The notes: a model not told the origin generated them from the letters alone. DNA of 64,000 bases from Marthasterias glacialis (GCA_911728455.2 OU452221.1:8319047-8383046); one strand, 5' to 3'; positions 1 through 10,443 are shown, counted from the stretch's first letter. Made by a program: numbers and translations.

Positions 1-473
1 ACAAAGAGCTGCTGCAAGTCACAAGAGGACAAGGAAAATTTAGATGATTATTTAGAGAATTACTGATCAAGCCTAAACACCTGCCTATACAGTGTGCTTT
101 AAAATGGTATGTAAATGTCAAGTTATAAGACTGTTTTTTCTTTTTCTTTAGACCATTATGAGATAAACCATGAAATCAGTGTGTACATACACATTCGACG
201 GGGCAGATCCAGACATTTTTTCAGGCTCTGAAGGAAAGAGCCACTGGCATCCCTGACTTAGACAACTTGGCCCAATTTCATGGCACTGCTTACTGCAGAT
301 TTCTGCACTAACGCCCTGCTGCAACCCATAGAAGTAAGCCCTTCACAAGGTGCCGTAAGCGCAGAATGCTGTAGTAAGGGGCGCCATGAAATTGGTCCAA
401 ATGGGGATACCCTTGTAAAAACTGACAAAGTAAATTAATAAAATTTATTCAATTGTTTCTTTATCCCATTAAG
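1..473 (+). other. Last intron of an upstream CYP4 gene, 3' part
   Basis: This stretch precedes the terminal P450 exon and ends in a weak pyrimidine tract and an AAG acceptor. Its right part, from about position 255, matches the corresponding intron of the complete CYP4 gene at 29,100-29,323, so it is intronic. It contains one copy of a short inverted-repeat element (269-398, listed separately). I see no coding exon in 1-250. Confidence 0.7.
269..398. mobile_element. Short inverted-repeat MITE, family with ends GGCCCAATTTCATGG
   Basis: The left end reads ggcccaatttcatgg and the right end is its near-complement, ccatgaaattggtcc. The interior contains complementary 'cttac...gtaag' blocks. Related copies lie at 29,119-29,248, 49,633-49,752 and, longer, at 54,594-54,792. 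There is no coding capacity, so this is a non-autonomous DNA element. The superfamily is unknown because I could not define a target duplication. Confidence 0.65.
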
Positions 474-645
474 GAATTGTATCGGTCAGAACTTTGCCCT
501 AAACGAGGAGAAGGTGATATTGGCTCGTCTGTTGAGAAGGTTCCATATCAACCTTGATCCGTTCCATGAAGTGATTCCTGTTGTACAGCTGGTGTTCAAG
601 TCCAAGACTGACATTAAGATCAAACTCACTCCAAGGTCTTATTAG
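474..645 (+). CDS. Cytochrome P450 family 4, terminal exon only (gene runs off the left edge)
   Basis: The exon is 172 nt and starts in phase 2. It encodes the end of the heme-binding loop (NCIGQNFAL, continuing the FxxGxRxCxG signature whose first half lies in the preceding exon outside the window). It then reads through a conserved C-terminal beta region to a TAG after TPRSY. It has the same length and phase as the last exon of the complete CYP4 gene at 29,324-29,495. I count only a few base differences between them, including N versus D and F versus S substitutions. This is therefore the 3' end of a recently duplicated tandem paralogue on the same strand. CYP4 enzymes are ER-anchored monooxygenases that typically omega-hydroxylate fatty acids. 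The substrate here is unknown. Confidence 0.9.
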
Positions 646-651
646 AGGGAC

Positions 652-657
652 AATAAA
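652..657 (+). promoter_or_regulatory. Poly(A) signal AATAAA of the left CYP4 copy
   Basis: A canonical AATAAA begins six bases after the TAG stop. The paralogue at 29,502-29,507 has AATACA at the same aligned position, a weaker variant. The signal is very close to the stop codon, so it may not be the only one used. Confidence 0.45.
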
Positions 658-692
658 CAGCCTTGTTCCCATGGGCAGCATGCTGAAAAGAG

Positions 693-805
693 TGAAAAGT
701 GATGGCGCTGACCAATTCAGTGACACTCCAAAACTGTTGACTTGAAGCACATAAAACTAAAAAATTTACCTGTTTTATGGGTGAAGTCCATGTCCGTGTA
801 TTATA
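693..805. repeat. Direct repeat copy 1 (partner 1,274-1,387)
   Basis: Two near-identical blocks starting tgaaaagtgatggcgctgac and ending around 'ccatgtccgtgtattat' lie about 580 bp apart. The first begins where homology between the two CYP4 3' ends stops (about 688), so it sits on the edge of the duplicated P450 segment. Confidence 0.8.
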
Positions 806-1273
806 TTCACAATTGTGTCTTATTGACTGGGGTTATAGGTGAATATAATGTGACCTCAGGAACTGGATTGACTATTTTGTCAAATATTTAAAATAGGTGT
901 AGTGAGACTGAGTATGTTTTTTCAGATCCTCAAATAGCAGTAACATGTTTTCATGCCTTGAGTACGGGCACTCATCAGTTGCAGTTAGTTGATTCTAACA
1001 GAATCCGTGTCTCTTGTCCTGAATGCAGACAGTAAGGTTTTGATTAAGGTGGCTTCGATTCGGCGTAGGATAGGTCATCCAATTGTGTACACGCATTCTG
1101 CCACCGGTTGGTGATTGGTCATTTGGAGAGCTCCTGTGTTTGTGTGGGAGGTGTGCGTCCATTGTTCTGGTGGTGTTTGGCTCCAAGGGGGTTATTCTTG
1201 GAATTTGAGGCCATTTCTGTGTTTTTGTTTATGTAAAACAAGTCGTTTTTCCTTCCATTTGATTGAAAAAGAT

Positions 1274-1387
1274 TGAAAAGTGATGGCGCTGACCAATTCA
1301 GTGACACTCCACAACTGTTGACTGGAAGCACATAAAACTGTAAAAAATTTACCTGTTTTATGGGTGAAGTCCATGTCCGTGTATTAT
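1274..1387. repeat. Direct repeat copy 2 (partner 693-805)
   Basis: Second copy of the repeat described at 693-805. It differs by a few substitutions and one inserted base. Confidence 0.8.
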
Positions 1388-1430
1388 AATGAATAATGAA
1401 AATGCACAGAGACCTGGTGTGGATTTCACA

Positions 1431-1541
1431 AAGCGCTAGGACTAGTCTTATCTCGAGTTAGGACGAGTAACTAGACCAAATGTATAGGACTAGTCCTAAG
1501 TTAGGACTAGTCCTCCTGAGTTTGGACTTTGTGAAATCTAC
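1431..1541. mobile_element. Inverted-repeat MITE with ends GATTTCACAAAG
   Basis: The ends gatttcacaaag and ctttgtgaaatc are inverted repeats. They enclose about 85 bp rich in 'ggactagtcct'-type palindromes. There is no open frame. A lone half-end occurs at about 56,528. No target duplication could be defined. Confidence 0.6.
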
Positions 1542-2349
1542 CTCTGGAAAAGTGCATTAACCAAAAAAAAGTAATGCAAGAGCAAAGGGTTTTTCAAAAA
1601 TTAAAACCCAATCATTGTACATGTATCGTATTTGTAAACATTTCAAACAAATTTGATTCCCCCCCCCCCATCTGCCCACACTGGCTCGTGCTCTTCCACT
1701 GATATCACTAAACTAACTGAACATCGAGTTCTTCTACACACTCGCAAATCAGATATATTCTTTTTGATTTGTTGCTCCCATGCTCTGGAATAGTTTTTGT
1801 GCAACTCTCCGACCTGTTGCGTGATTTCATATTCAAGAACAGACACAAATCCATTCAGTTACATAAAAAAACTAGCGGAGCTGACAAAACCATGCGACAC
1901 GACCTGACAAGAAGCATTTTTGACCATTGAGAAAAATGGCGCTGACCAATCATATTACACTGGTCATCAGTTTACATGGCAAACAGTTTCTAAGTGGACA
2001 TTGGTATGCAATTGACCCGTAGGGATTTTTGCCCATGGTGGGTCAGCGGAGTTCCGTGTGTGACATAGAGAGTGCCCCTCTAGTTCAAATCTCTTCTGTT
2101 CACACAGTAACACTTGCATTGCATTTAACTGCTGTCATTTTGATGAACTAGCAGTATATACAATTTTGTATGGATGTTTGTTACTGACATCAAGGTAGGT
2201 TTTGCATAATCGAGCATAACACCTTTTCAATGTTTGTTTGTAACTATACACCTTTTTTAATGATTGTACAGGCTAACTGTGTTTTGTCAATTAAAGACTG
2301 GTATGTACTTTTTCCCAAAAAGCTAATGTTATGTCATCATTGAGCATAC

Positions 2350-2533
2350 CAGTAAGACATCAACCGCCTCATTGAAAACTCCCATGTAAGATTTTAGGAC
2401 ATCAAAGTGAAAGGCAGGAGTAAGAAGCCGCCTGTTTCGAAGCCACTTGTCTCCCTTAGCTAGCAGAAGGCTTTCTCCAAGCCAAGGTACATGAAGCGAT
2501 AGCTAGGCTGTCCTTGCTGTAGAGGCTTTGGAT
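2350..2533 (-). pseudogene. CYP4 exon 3 copy, frameshifted (antisense fragment)
   Basis: On the minus strand an acceptor (cctaacag) opens a 184-nt segment that aligns with the 185-nt exon 3 of the intact CYP4 gene (21,985-22,169) and ends at a GTATGC donor. It begins [16 protein letters not shown]. One base is missing just after this, which leads to a stop. In the shifted frame the conserved [27 protein letters not shown] and [10 protein letters not shown] blocks follow. The residues are clearly CYP4 but diverged from both plus-strand copies, so this is an older paralogue. With exon 2 at 3,257-3,435 it forms an inverted two-exon fragment. Confidence 0.8.
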
Positions 2534-3044
2534 CTGTTAGGCAAAGGAAATACAGTTCAAGCCATGATATCTGATTTCTGATGATCGGAAAAATAAATTG
2601 ACAAATTGTGAAACGTGTTAATTTTGACCCTAGCAGAGTCATTCTCAAAGGCGATTTTCTAGATAGACACTGCTAGGGTCAAAACACGAGGCCATTAAAC
2701 ATTGAGAAATATCTGAAAACACTGCCATATGTTAGAAAACTGTCGCCCAACAACTGCTTTTCTTTTTCACGAAGATGAACGTCTTCATACACAACATCCT
2801 GACAAAATGTAGACCTCGTTCTCTAGAAACTAACCACCGAAATAGACTGAATTATGTTGGTTGGTTGGTGTTTTTATTGAAAAACACCGGGAATGGACAA
2901 GCCAAAAAACTAAGAAACAGGTGTAGAAAATCTGCAGAATTTTTCTTATTAAGCCCAAGCTTTTTCTATTGACCCAATGTCACTTCTAACTGGATTTACG
3001 GTCTGGCAACCGTTTACCTATAACTCATCAGCCCACATAAATCT

Positions 3045-3215
3045 TGGCTGCCCCATTTTAGAAGTCATATTCGAAGGGCGAAGCAATAATGATTTAAAAG
3101 TGCCTTGCTTAAGGACACAAGTGTCACGTGTCAAGACTGGGACTGGAACCCACACTCTGCTGATCAGAACACCAGAGCTTGAAGACCAGTGCGCTTGACC
3201 GCCCGGCCATGAACT
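3045..3215 (-). mobile_element. tRNA-derived SINE, antisense, 3'-truncated
   Basis: Read on the minus strand it starts with a degenerate A box (ggccgggcggtcaag). A B-box-like gggttccagtccc follows, then the body motif 'cacttgtgtccttaagcaag' shared with the SINEs at 44,989, 49,585 and 58,708. It sits in the intron between the two antisense CYP4 exons. Confidence 0.7.
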
Positions 3216-3256
3216 GAACACTTTGAGTGAAAAAGATAGCTCTCTCAAACAGTCAC

Positions 3257-3435
3257 CTCCATTCTTCATGATTGGTCGCATGATGCCCGGATGATTGGCC
3301 GTGAGGACTCCCCCCCCCCCCTGAAGGGCCGAGGAAGAAGTAGAAGCCTCTGGGATACATAACGGTCAAGTCTCTGTGGAACTTTAAGCCAGCTTCTCCA
3401 CCCTTGCTGCGGACTTTGGAATCAAACATTGGGTG
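3257..3435 (-). pseudogene. CYP4 exon 2 copy with frameshift in a 12-C tract (antisense fragment)
   Basis: On the minus strand an acceptor (attgcag) is followed by a segment encoding HPMFDSKVRSKGGEAGLKF and TVMYPRGFYFFLGP. This aligns with exon 2 of the intact gene, which has [11 protein letters not shown] run of 12 G on this strand then throws the frame. The conserved ANHPGIMRPIMKNG follows in another frame before a GTGACT donor. The exon is 179 nt against 172 nt, out of phase by one base. The homopolymer could hide a sequencing error, but exon 3 carries an independent indel and no exon 1 or exons 4-10 were found nearby. I therefore call it a pseudogene fragment. Confidence 0.8.
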
Positions 3436-3789
3436 CTGCAATTAAAACTCTCGGAGCAGCCGGGAGGTTAAAAAATAATCCAATGGTTACCAAATATGGT
3501 CATAATTTTTTTTTCAATGGGCCAATAAGGCCAAGATTCCATGTAATCCTCACCCCTGGTATACCCCACAAGCCTGTAGACTCCCATTGGACAGACCCTA
3601 ACCAGTGCGGAGTAAGGAGTGTTGAAAGACAGCAGCCACCTGTCTCAGTGTAGTAATTGATTGACCCTGTGTCAAGTATTCCCTTGGGACAGGGTGGTAT
3701 GCACTTTGTGAAAACAACTTGCGCCGCATACTGGTCGTAAATAACACAAGTCTAAGTCTTGACTGGCACTCCAATTCACCCCCACAGTG

Positions 3790-5843
3790 ATTTATAATGG
3801 TTTTGAGCTTGCAGGGCGGGTTATTGACCTTAAAGACAGGGTGGACGATTTTTTAACCTCCTGGATCCAGGGAAGCCTGATTGTAAGACTTTTAGGATGT
3901 GAGGGGACACAAGACTCGATCACCAGGTAAATCTATAGCTCTTTGAAATGTGTGCCTACTTAGATCATGTATCACAATTGAATGTAAGATATGTGTTTGC
4001 AACTGAGAACATTTCCTGCTGTGATGCCAGTTCAGTGGGGTCTGGTGCAATCATATGTAACGATGCACATACTGCTCACAAATTATGGGCCGAAATTGAG
4101 GCTAAGCTGAGTTCAACTTGGCGTGATTTGTTCCTTTCTGCCAGTTAAAATCCGCCAATCCGCCGCTCACATTGTCGAGTCAGGGAGCATGAAAGTAGAA
4201 CTGCAGAAAATAGCAGTGGATATCTTTAACACATGTCTGAGTAACGATATTCGACTAGATGTGCAATGGATCCCTAGAAACCAAAACGAAGAAGCGGACT
4301 TTGTTAGTAGATTAATAGACACAGACGATTGGGGAATATCACACCAACTGCTACATACAATAAAATGAACTATGGGGTCCATTTACTGTCGATTGTTTTG
4401 CATGTTACTACAATGCAAAACTTTTCTCCCGATTTTGGAACCCAGGAACAGCGGCTGTAGATGCCTTTGCTCAGAATTGGTCCAATGAAAACTGTCTAAT
4501 GGTACCACCCATTGTTCTCATTTCAAGTGTGCTCAGACATCTATATTGGTGTAAGGGAAAGGGAGCTTTGGTATTTCCCTGGTGGCCATCTTCCTCCTTT
4601 TGGCCATTACTCTGGTCATGTTATAGAGTTTGGATCAAAGCATGTTTTACAGTAGAAGGGTCGAAGGTACTACAGCTCGGTAGAAATAAAAACTCCATTT
4701 TCGGGCCTGTCACCTTCCATGGTAATATTGGTGTGATTTACATTGATTGTACGAATGCACGTAAAGATGAGATCATTTAATTCTAAATTTTGTTTTCCTT
4801 TTTTGCATTAGATAATTTGCAAACAAAGATATTGGAACGGATTTCCAAAGGAATTGGCGAAATTCAAGGATGTAATGTTTCACGCACTTTTGTTGTCCAA
4901 GGCAGAGGGAACTATCAATGGGTATCTCTATAGATGCAGACATTTCCTTTCATGGTTGACGGATATGAATATTCCTCTTATTCTGCCTGTCCGTGGTGAG
5001 ATGGTCGCTGCATACATAGTTGATATAAGTAGAGGTATATGAAATCTGATAGTTCACTTAATACTGCTGCGGCGGCTCTAAAATGGCTTCATTCACTGTT
5101 TAACTCAAACCCTAATCCAGTAGATTCACCCAGGCTGGATTCACCACTAGTACAACAGATTATAATTGCACAAAAGAAAAAACTGCATAAGCATCCGGAT
5201 CCCAAAAAACCAATCTCATTACACACGGTTACAATGATTGTCGATGAATTTGGAAAACCCGATAGTTCCTTGATGCAGCTAAGGACAGCCTGTTACGTTT
5301 CACTGAAGTTTACTTTGTTATTTAGACACGACGAAATGGTTCAAATGAAAGCCAGCCATATCAAAGAATTGCCTAGAGACAAAGGTTTGGAAATCTTCAT
5401 TCCTCGGTCCAAAACGGATATATTTAGACAAGGCTCGACATCCTTCATTGCCAATAATAAAGAGGATTACTCTCCAGTAAAATTACTGCGCAGATAGGCC
5501 TACATGGAAAAATGTAGCTTGCAAATTGGACAGGATGATTTTCTCTTCATAGCTTCGTCATACCAGTCCAATACCAGATCGTATAAAACAATTGCAAAGA
5601 GACCCCTCAGCTATACTAGGTGCAGGGAATTGTTTTTAGAGGCATTGAAGCATTGAAAATCCCCCCAAATACGGGCTCCACAGTATGAGATCAGGAGGGA
5701 CGTCGCACTTGGCAAATAAAGGTGTATCAGAGGAATTGCTTATGGAACATGGCCGTTGGAAAACAAAGAATGCAAAGAACAGATAATTATGTGAAAAGAG
5801 ATCTGTCACGTAGATTGGAAGTAGCAAAAGTACTGTTGAAATA
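3790..5843 (+). pseudogene. DIRS-like retrotransposon remnant (RNase H and tyrosine recombinase)
   Basis: Three disconnected frames line up in the order expected of DIRS/Ngaro elements. 3,948-4,370 gives an RNase H-like domain (CDASSVGSGAII, IESGSMK-type helix, WIPRNQNEEADFVSRLID). 4,372-4,620 gives the downstream WGPFTVDCFA, SRFWNPGTAAVDAF and FPWWPSSSFWPLL blocks. 4,854-5,843 gives a tyrosine recombinase with an arginine in LLFRHDEM, HSMR (HxxR) near 5,670, HGRW near 5,745 and a candidate nucleophile in DNYVKRDLSRRL. At least four frameshifts or stops separate the parts. The reverse transcriptase core that should precede RNase H is missing. No split direct repeats or inverted termini were identified, so the true ends are uncertain. 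Confidence 0.8.
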
Positions 5844-6807
5844 AAGATGTTTTCTTATAATAAATTATTGAGCGATAACGCTCCCTGTTGTTATTATGTA
5901 TTAGTTGGTAGAGAAAGGATTGAGCTTCTCAGAAATGTAAAAAAGAGTACAAGATGTGAAGTGACCCCAATTGTGTAATAGTAACTGAAAAGCTTCGACA
6001 ATGAATACACAAAGAATTGTATCTCATATATACTCCCCCTATGCGGTAACAGTGATGAATGTACGAAGTACATGATGACAGATGTCCGAGCCTAAAGGGC
6101 ATTGCTCTAAAGTAGAGCGCTGATGCGGTTGTTTAAACTAACCACACTAAATTTACTACCAATAAAATAACAGCATAATACAAGTAAAATTAAACTTATT
6201 AAGTGTAACCAATCGGTCAAAGGCGGGTGTTCCCATGCTATGAATAATAAAACTTATACGAATTAAGTGTTATTGTATCTGTCTGCTTTGTTGTGTCGTC
6301 CAACAAAATGAAACTGTTTTTCATGTGTATGAGCGAAGCAAAGGAGCATGAAAAGTATTACCGGTAGTAGTGTTCCTTCATTTTGAACGTTCATAAAACC
6401 GTAGCACGGTAAAGACCTTGCCATTGCCCAATCACAAGCTATGCAACTAAGACTCCACCCAACTCTGACAGTAGTTGTTGTTGAACATCATAAATATTCA
6501 TGTTATTCAAAAAGCCAGGGGAGAGGCAAGCGCTGAGAAATTTTCGTATTGTGCTTCTACCTGTAAAGCATACAGTGCGAAGACAATTACTGCCAATGCA
6601 AGGCAGCAATGTGCCCCCACTAATATAAGAATTAAGCTCGTACAAGAATGTAACTTAAATGGAGGTTGTGTTGCATAGCTCTTGAGACAAGGTCTTGTTA
6701 AACTTGCAATAGAAGATGTGGACACTTAAATGCAAAGTGAATCGTGGGATGGGAGGAAAAGGACGACAATTTGGGACAAAAGATCCCGCATATTAAAATA
6801 AATAATG
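5844..6807. other. Non-coding stretch after the DIRS remnant
   Basis: AT-rich sequence with no domain-bearing frame. The first few hundred bases may be the 3' untranslated part of the DIRS-like element. I see no splice-supported exon. The short frames near 6,440-6,730 on both strands have no recognisable motif. Confidence 0.4.
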
Positions 6808-7135
6808 AGTGAGATTCGGTTCGTCCGTGATGATATTCAGGCCTGCTGTTCACATGCAAATGAGATTCGGTTCGTCCGTGATGATATTCAGGCCTGCTGT
6901 TCACATTCAAATGAGATTCGGTTCGTACGTGATGATATTCAGGCCTGCTGTTCACATGCAAATGAGATTCGGTTCGTCCGTGATGATATTCAGGCCTGCT
7001 GTTCACGTTCAAGTGAGATTCGGTCGTCCGTGATGATATTCAGGCCTGCTGTTCACATTCAAATCAGATTTGGTTCGGCCATGATGATATTCAGGCCTGC
7101 TGTTCACATTGAAATAAGATTCGGTTCGTCCAGGA
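6808..7135. repeat. 51-bp tandem array, about 6.4 copies
   Basis: Starts of 'gagattcgg' fall at 6,811, 6,862, 6,913, 6,964, 7,015, about 7,065 and about 7,116, a 51-bp period with one 50-bp step. Each unit contains 'tgatgatattcaggcctgct'. Because 51 is a multiple of three, frames stay open on both strands. These are not evidence of a gene. Confidence 0.9.
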
Positions 7136-7144
7136 TAGTTCGTC

Positions 7145-7203
7145 CAGAACTATGAGCTGTTCGTATGACGATAGCGGAACGAGCCTCATATAGTTTTAGG
7201 AGT
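7145..7203. mobile_element. Decayed copy of the hairpin element at 39,090-39,187
   Basis: The segment contains 'gaactatgag', 'gacgatagcggaacgagcctc' and 'agttttaggagtag', which match arms of the hairpin MITE at 39,090-39,187. The left arm is largely lost, so this is a relic of the same family. Confidence 0.5.
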
Positions 7204-7427
7204 AGTTGGAGGAAGGAAACACCTCCCTCTCTTGTGAGGCACTCTTAACCTCGTGTAACCGGCAACGCCAGGGCAACGCTAGGCAAAATAAAAGGACGGT
7301 ATTTAAATCTGGGGGTGATGTTCGGGCAGCTGGCTGGCTGGCGGCTGGCTGCTTTGAGCTGAGACGAGTGAGCTAGATAGGGGCCGAGTGGGAACAGCCT
7401 GGTCGAGGAGGAGGAGGTAATCTTTAC

Positions 7428-7498
7428 CAAAGATTAAAGAGCGCCGAATGCACAAGATGGGGAACTCTGGTTGAAATGTGAAATCCAACTGCACAGTA
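7428..7498. mobile_element. Truncated hAT-like MITE end, adjoining a mariner-like insertion
   Basis: Starting at caaagattaaagagcgcc, these 71 bases match the reverse complement of the right end of the hAT-like MITE at 10,452-10,689. That includes the internal 'caagatggggaactc' block. Homology stops where the mariner-like element at 7,499 begins, which suggests a nested insertion. Confidence 0.65.
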
Positions 7499-8309
7499 CA
7501 GTCATTTGACCAGTTCTGGATCGTTTTTATAAATTCACGCTGTGCCATCTAAGCTTTTTCGACAATTTTAAATGAAGTATGTCAATTAGTTTACATAAAC
7601 AGGCCATAAAAGTCACCAAGTGTCAAATGACCAAAAATATGTATACCTTGGAAGGGGCTTTGAGAAAAGAATTGACATCTTTTTGAACAGTTCTGGATCA
7701 GTTGCTTCTATTCTGGATCAGTAGAGGAACCTTTATTGCAAACCCTCATTCCTATTCATAAAGTTGTTGTGCATCAATGAAAATGTTGTCCTCCATATTA
7801 TTAACAGCTATTTATTCAAATAGTTTTATACTTCTCGACATGTAAAATTGTATGTGTTGAGTGCTCTAAAAAGTACGATTTTACCAGATTTACATTGCTT
7901 TAATGTTGAGTGATCCAGAACTGGTCAAAGGTGCAACGACCCAAAAAAATGCATTTTTTGCAATTTTTTCACCAAACGAGGAAAGATGACTGCTCAGTAA
8001 ATTTACATAAACACTGTTCATGCATCTGAACCATTTTACATGAACTTTATCAGCTCATACCTTCAAATATGGAAGGTGAGAAGTTTCAACAGCGTTTTTG
8101 AACCATCATTTTGTTTCAAAAATAACAATGATTGTCACTGACAACTTCAGTGATGTTATACACTTGAATTTTGGTGTTATCTTATTGGATGTTATTCTTT
8201 ACATATATTAAATTGGTCACATACAGAGTAATTTACTGATGATCAAGGGGCAATGCAAAGTTGAAGTGATCTGGAACTGGTCAATGATCCCAAACTGGTC
8301 AAATGACTG
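7499..8309. mobile_element. Tc1/mariner-type non-autonomous element (TA target)
   Basis: The terminal inverted repeats are cagtcatttgaccagttctg on the left and its near-complement ending aaatgactg on the right. Both are directly flanked by TA (7,497-7,498 and 8,310-8,311), the target duplication of Tc1/mariner transposons. The interior has no transposase frame. It repeats the 'ttctggatcagt' and 'gatccagaactggtca' motifs several times (about 7,680, 7,715, 7,913, 8,268), so end-like sequences are reiterated internally. Confidence 0.75.
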
Positions 8310-8586
8310 TAGTAGCGCGCAGATCGGTGCAATGACCATGATTACCTCTGAAGTTTCCATATCTGACTGCCACTTTCTTTTTCTTTCAAGTTTTAAGGGA
8401 TTGTTTAGATTTTTTTTATAGATGTTGGGCTCTATTTAAGTTTGGGCGTTATATAAGTTTGAATTATTATTATCATTATTATTTCCCCCTTTTCTTTTAA
8501 ATGTTCCTCACGAGGAGTTGGTAGCTAAAACGTTATAATTATTGACCTTTACAAGAAAATTCAAGCAGACATTTCATCGCGCGGCC

Positions 8587-8707
8587 TAGACCCAGTAACT
8601 GGGTTGCTAAACTCCTTTTTGAGATTTTGTCCTTATCGGTCGTACGAGTTCGACCGATAATGTCAAAATTTAAAAAAAGGAGTTCAGTGCCCCAGTTACT
8701 TGGTCTA
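8587..8707. mobile_element. Imperfect palindromic MITE, Mutator-like, related to 39,360-39,483
   Basis: The ends are tagacccagtaactgg and ccagttacttggtcta. The interior reads as a hairpin through a centre near 'cgtacgagttcg'. It is flanked by cgcgcggcc (8,578-8,586) and cgagcagcc (8,708-8,716), a 9-bp duplication with two mismatches. It is an older copy of the perfect palindrome at 39,360-39,483. Confidence 0.75.
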
Positions 8708-8998
8708 CGAGCAGCCTGCCCTTTTGCGCATTCATGCCCAAAGAAGCTAAAATGGCATTTAGTGAGTAGGTTGCGTTGTCAATGTCAAGCCAAATGACAA
8801 TGTAGACATAAAAAAATGGCTCATTTTTTATGATTTTGACACTTTGTAATCGCTTAAAGTGACTGTTCCTCCCTGTATACCTTTCTGGACAGGTAAGGAT
8901 ATAATTTGACCTAAATTAAGGGAGATGAAAAAGGAAAAGTGGAAATGGAAAAACACAAGGAAAACTGGCACTGGGTAAAAGGAAATCAATTTTGGTTT

Positions 8999-9296
8999 CA
9001 ATTGATTTTCATAGTTGCTTTGGGTGCCGTTGTTGCTTTTGCCGCCGTCCATGGCGTCGTGCTGTCGCGTCACCTATTGCGTTGCCCGTCGCATTGTCTG
9101 GGTGGCACTGTTGTGCCTCCGACACGACTGGTTAACAAAATGGCGGAAATAAACGAATAGCGCCACCCATTGTCGCATCAGAGTAACTGCTGAACTGATT
9201 GGAAAAGGGCGATGCAACGGCATGACGCGGCACGGGATGATGCGACGGCTGGCGGCAAGGCGCGTTGGCACCCAAAGCCACTGTGAAAATCAATTG
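8999..9296. mobile_element. GC-rich inverted-repeat element, about 300 bp
   Basis: The left arm caattgattttcatagttg... is mirrored by ...cactgtgaaaatcaattg on the right, and 'tttgggtgcc' pairs with 'ggcacccaaa' further inside. The interior is unusually GC-rich for the region (many cgtcgcg and gcgacg words). The short frames on both strands are by-products of this symmetry. Confidence 0.6.
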
Positions 9297-9717
9297 ACAA
9301 CGGGCCACGTCGCGACGGGCGAAGAGCACAACTGCTCGACACGACGGGCGACCGCACAGGTAACATGCCAACATGACGCAACGCACATTTGGCGTCTTTG
9401 GAACACCATTATGTTTAGGCACAGCTGTATCACAGTCTGATGCAGCAGCAGTAACTATTATTTAACTAACTTAATTGATCATTGATTGACCTTATTATTG
9501 TATACTCAAGTCAAAGTTCAACAATTTCAAACTTTTCTAGCTTAAAAAAAATGCTTGTGATGTAAATAAGTAAAAACAGCTACAACACACACTCAATGCT
9601 GCGTTTGACCTCAAAGATGGCAGTGAATGCATGACAAAACAATAGACATGGTATGGTAGGGGTAGCACTTTAAATACAAAAAGCTGTATTGATGAGCTTT
9701 TGTTACAATATATGGCG

Positions 9718-10300
9718 TGTCAGTTGATGCCAGGTGACCTTTATACACACAAGTATTTTCTGAGCCAGCAAACGGGGGTGATGTAAACTTGCCATTGTGT
9801 AAAAGAATTTACCACAACAAATGTTGCCCAGACATTTTGTTTTGGAGCGTGCACAGAGTGTGCATTCACCGTGCAGCACTTCAATTCACCCAAAAGAGGA
9901 CAGATGGTGTTGAATATTTCACCGATTTTTGTCCATTATGCAGGGGTTATTGTGTGCAATGAAAACAATGAAAAAACTATGGTGAAAGCCTCTGGATGTG
10001 TCATCATTCTTTTTTGGAACAAATGAACAAAGGTCTGGGATTGGGGCTTACATAAAAACCACCTCTCAATAGCCAGAAAAAGCAAACTATGTAAGACCTT
10101 TTTGGGTCTTTGTGCGGGTGAAACGAAGCAGCAGATGGCTTGTTTGTGGTCTGTGCACGCTCAGCAGTGGAATGTCCGGGCAACCTTTACTCCGATGGTC
10201 CAAAATTACACAATGCCACCTGTACACAGCTCCCGTTTCCAGGCAGGGGAAACATTTGCACGTATACACGTCCTCCTGCGCCTACTGGTTAATCCATAGA
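9718..10300. mobile_element. Dispersed non-autonomous element, copy 1
   Basis: The left end (cagttgatgccaggtgacct) and right end (cctcctgcgcctactgg) are inverted relatives. Internal blocks 'gggtgaaacgaagca', 'cagtggaatgtccgggcaac' and 'gtgtgcattcaccgtgcag' recur in copies at about 20,450-20,800, 41,008-41,750 and 47,810-48,000. There is no transposase. Confidence 0.55.
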
Positions 10301-10443
10301 TCAGACTAACACGGCTATCTTTATTATGACAATGTTTGACATAGATTGATGGAAAATTATGGATCATCTACTCTGTGGGTCTCTAAAGGTAGAAGAGGAG
10401 ATTTGAAGAGAACTGGATCATGATGTGCAGCAGGCTAACTCAA

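Larger units (their letters stand above)
646..2349. other. Intergenic stretch between the left CYP4 exon and the antisense CYP4 fragment
   Basis: This holds a direct repeat of about 113 bp (693-805 and 1,274-1,387) and an inverted-repeat MITE (1,431-1,541). At about 1,735-1,830 there is a short stretch whose plus-strand translation resembles the 'P-LWNS' end of LINE proteins, which is weak. I searched the minus strand for further P450 exons that could belong to the fragment at 2,350-3,435 and found none. Confidence 0.5.

Noticed and set aside
1735-1830. Possible LINE C-terminal relic
   Set aside because: Only one short motif resembles LINE ends. Too little to call a feature.
6698-7155. Frames of 104-116 codons over the 51-bp array
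   Set aside because: Same reason: the 51-bp period preserves frame, and both strands are open.
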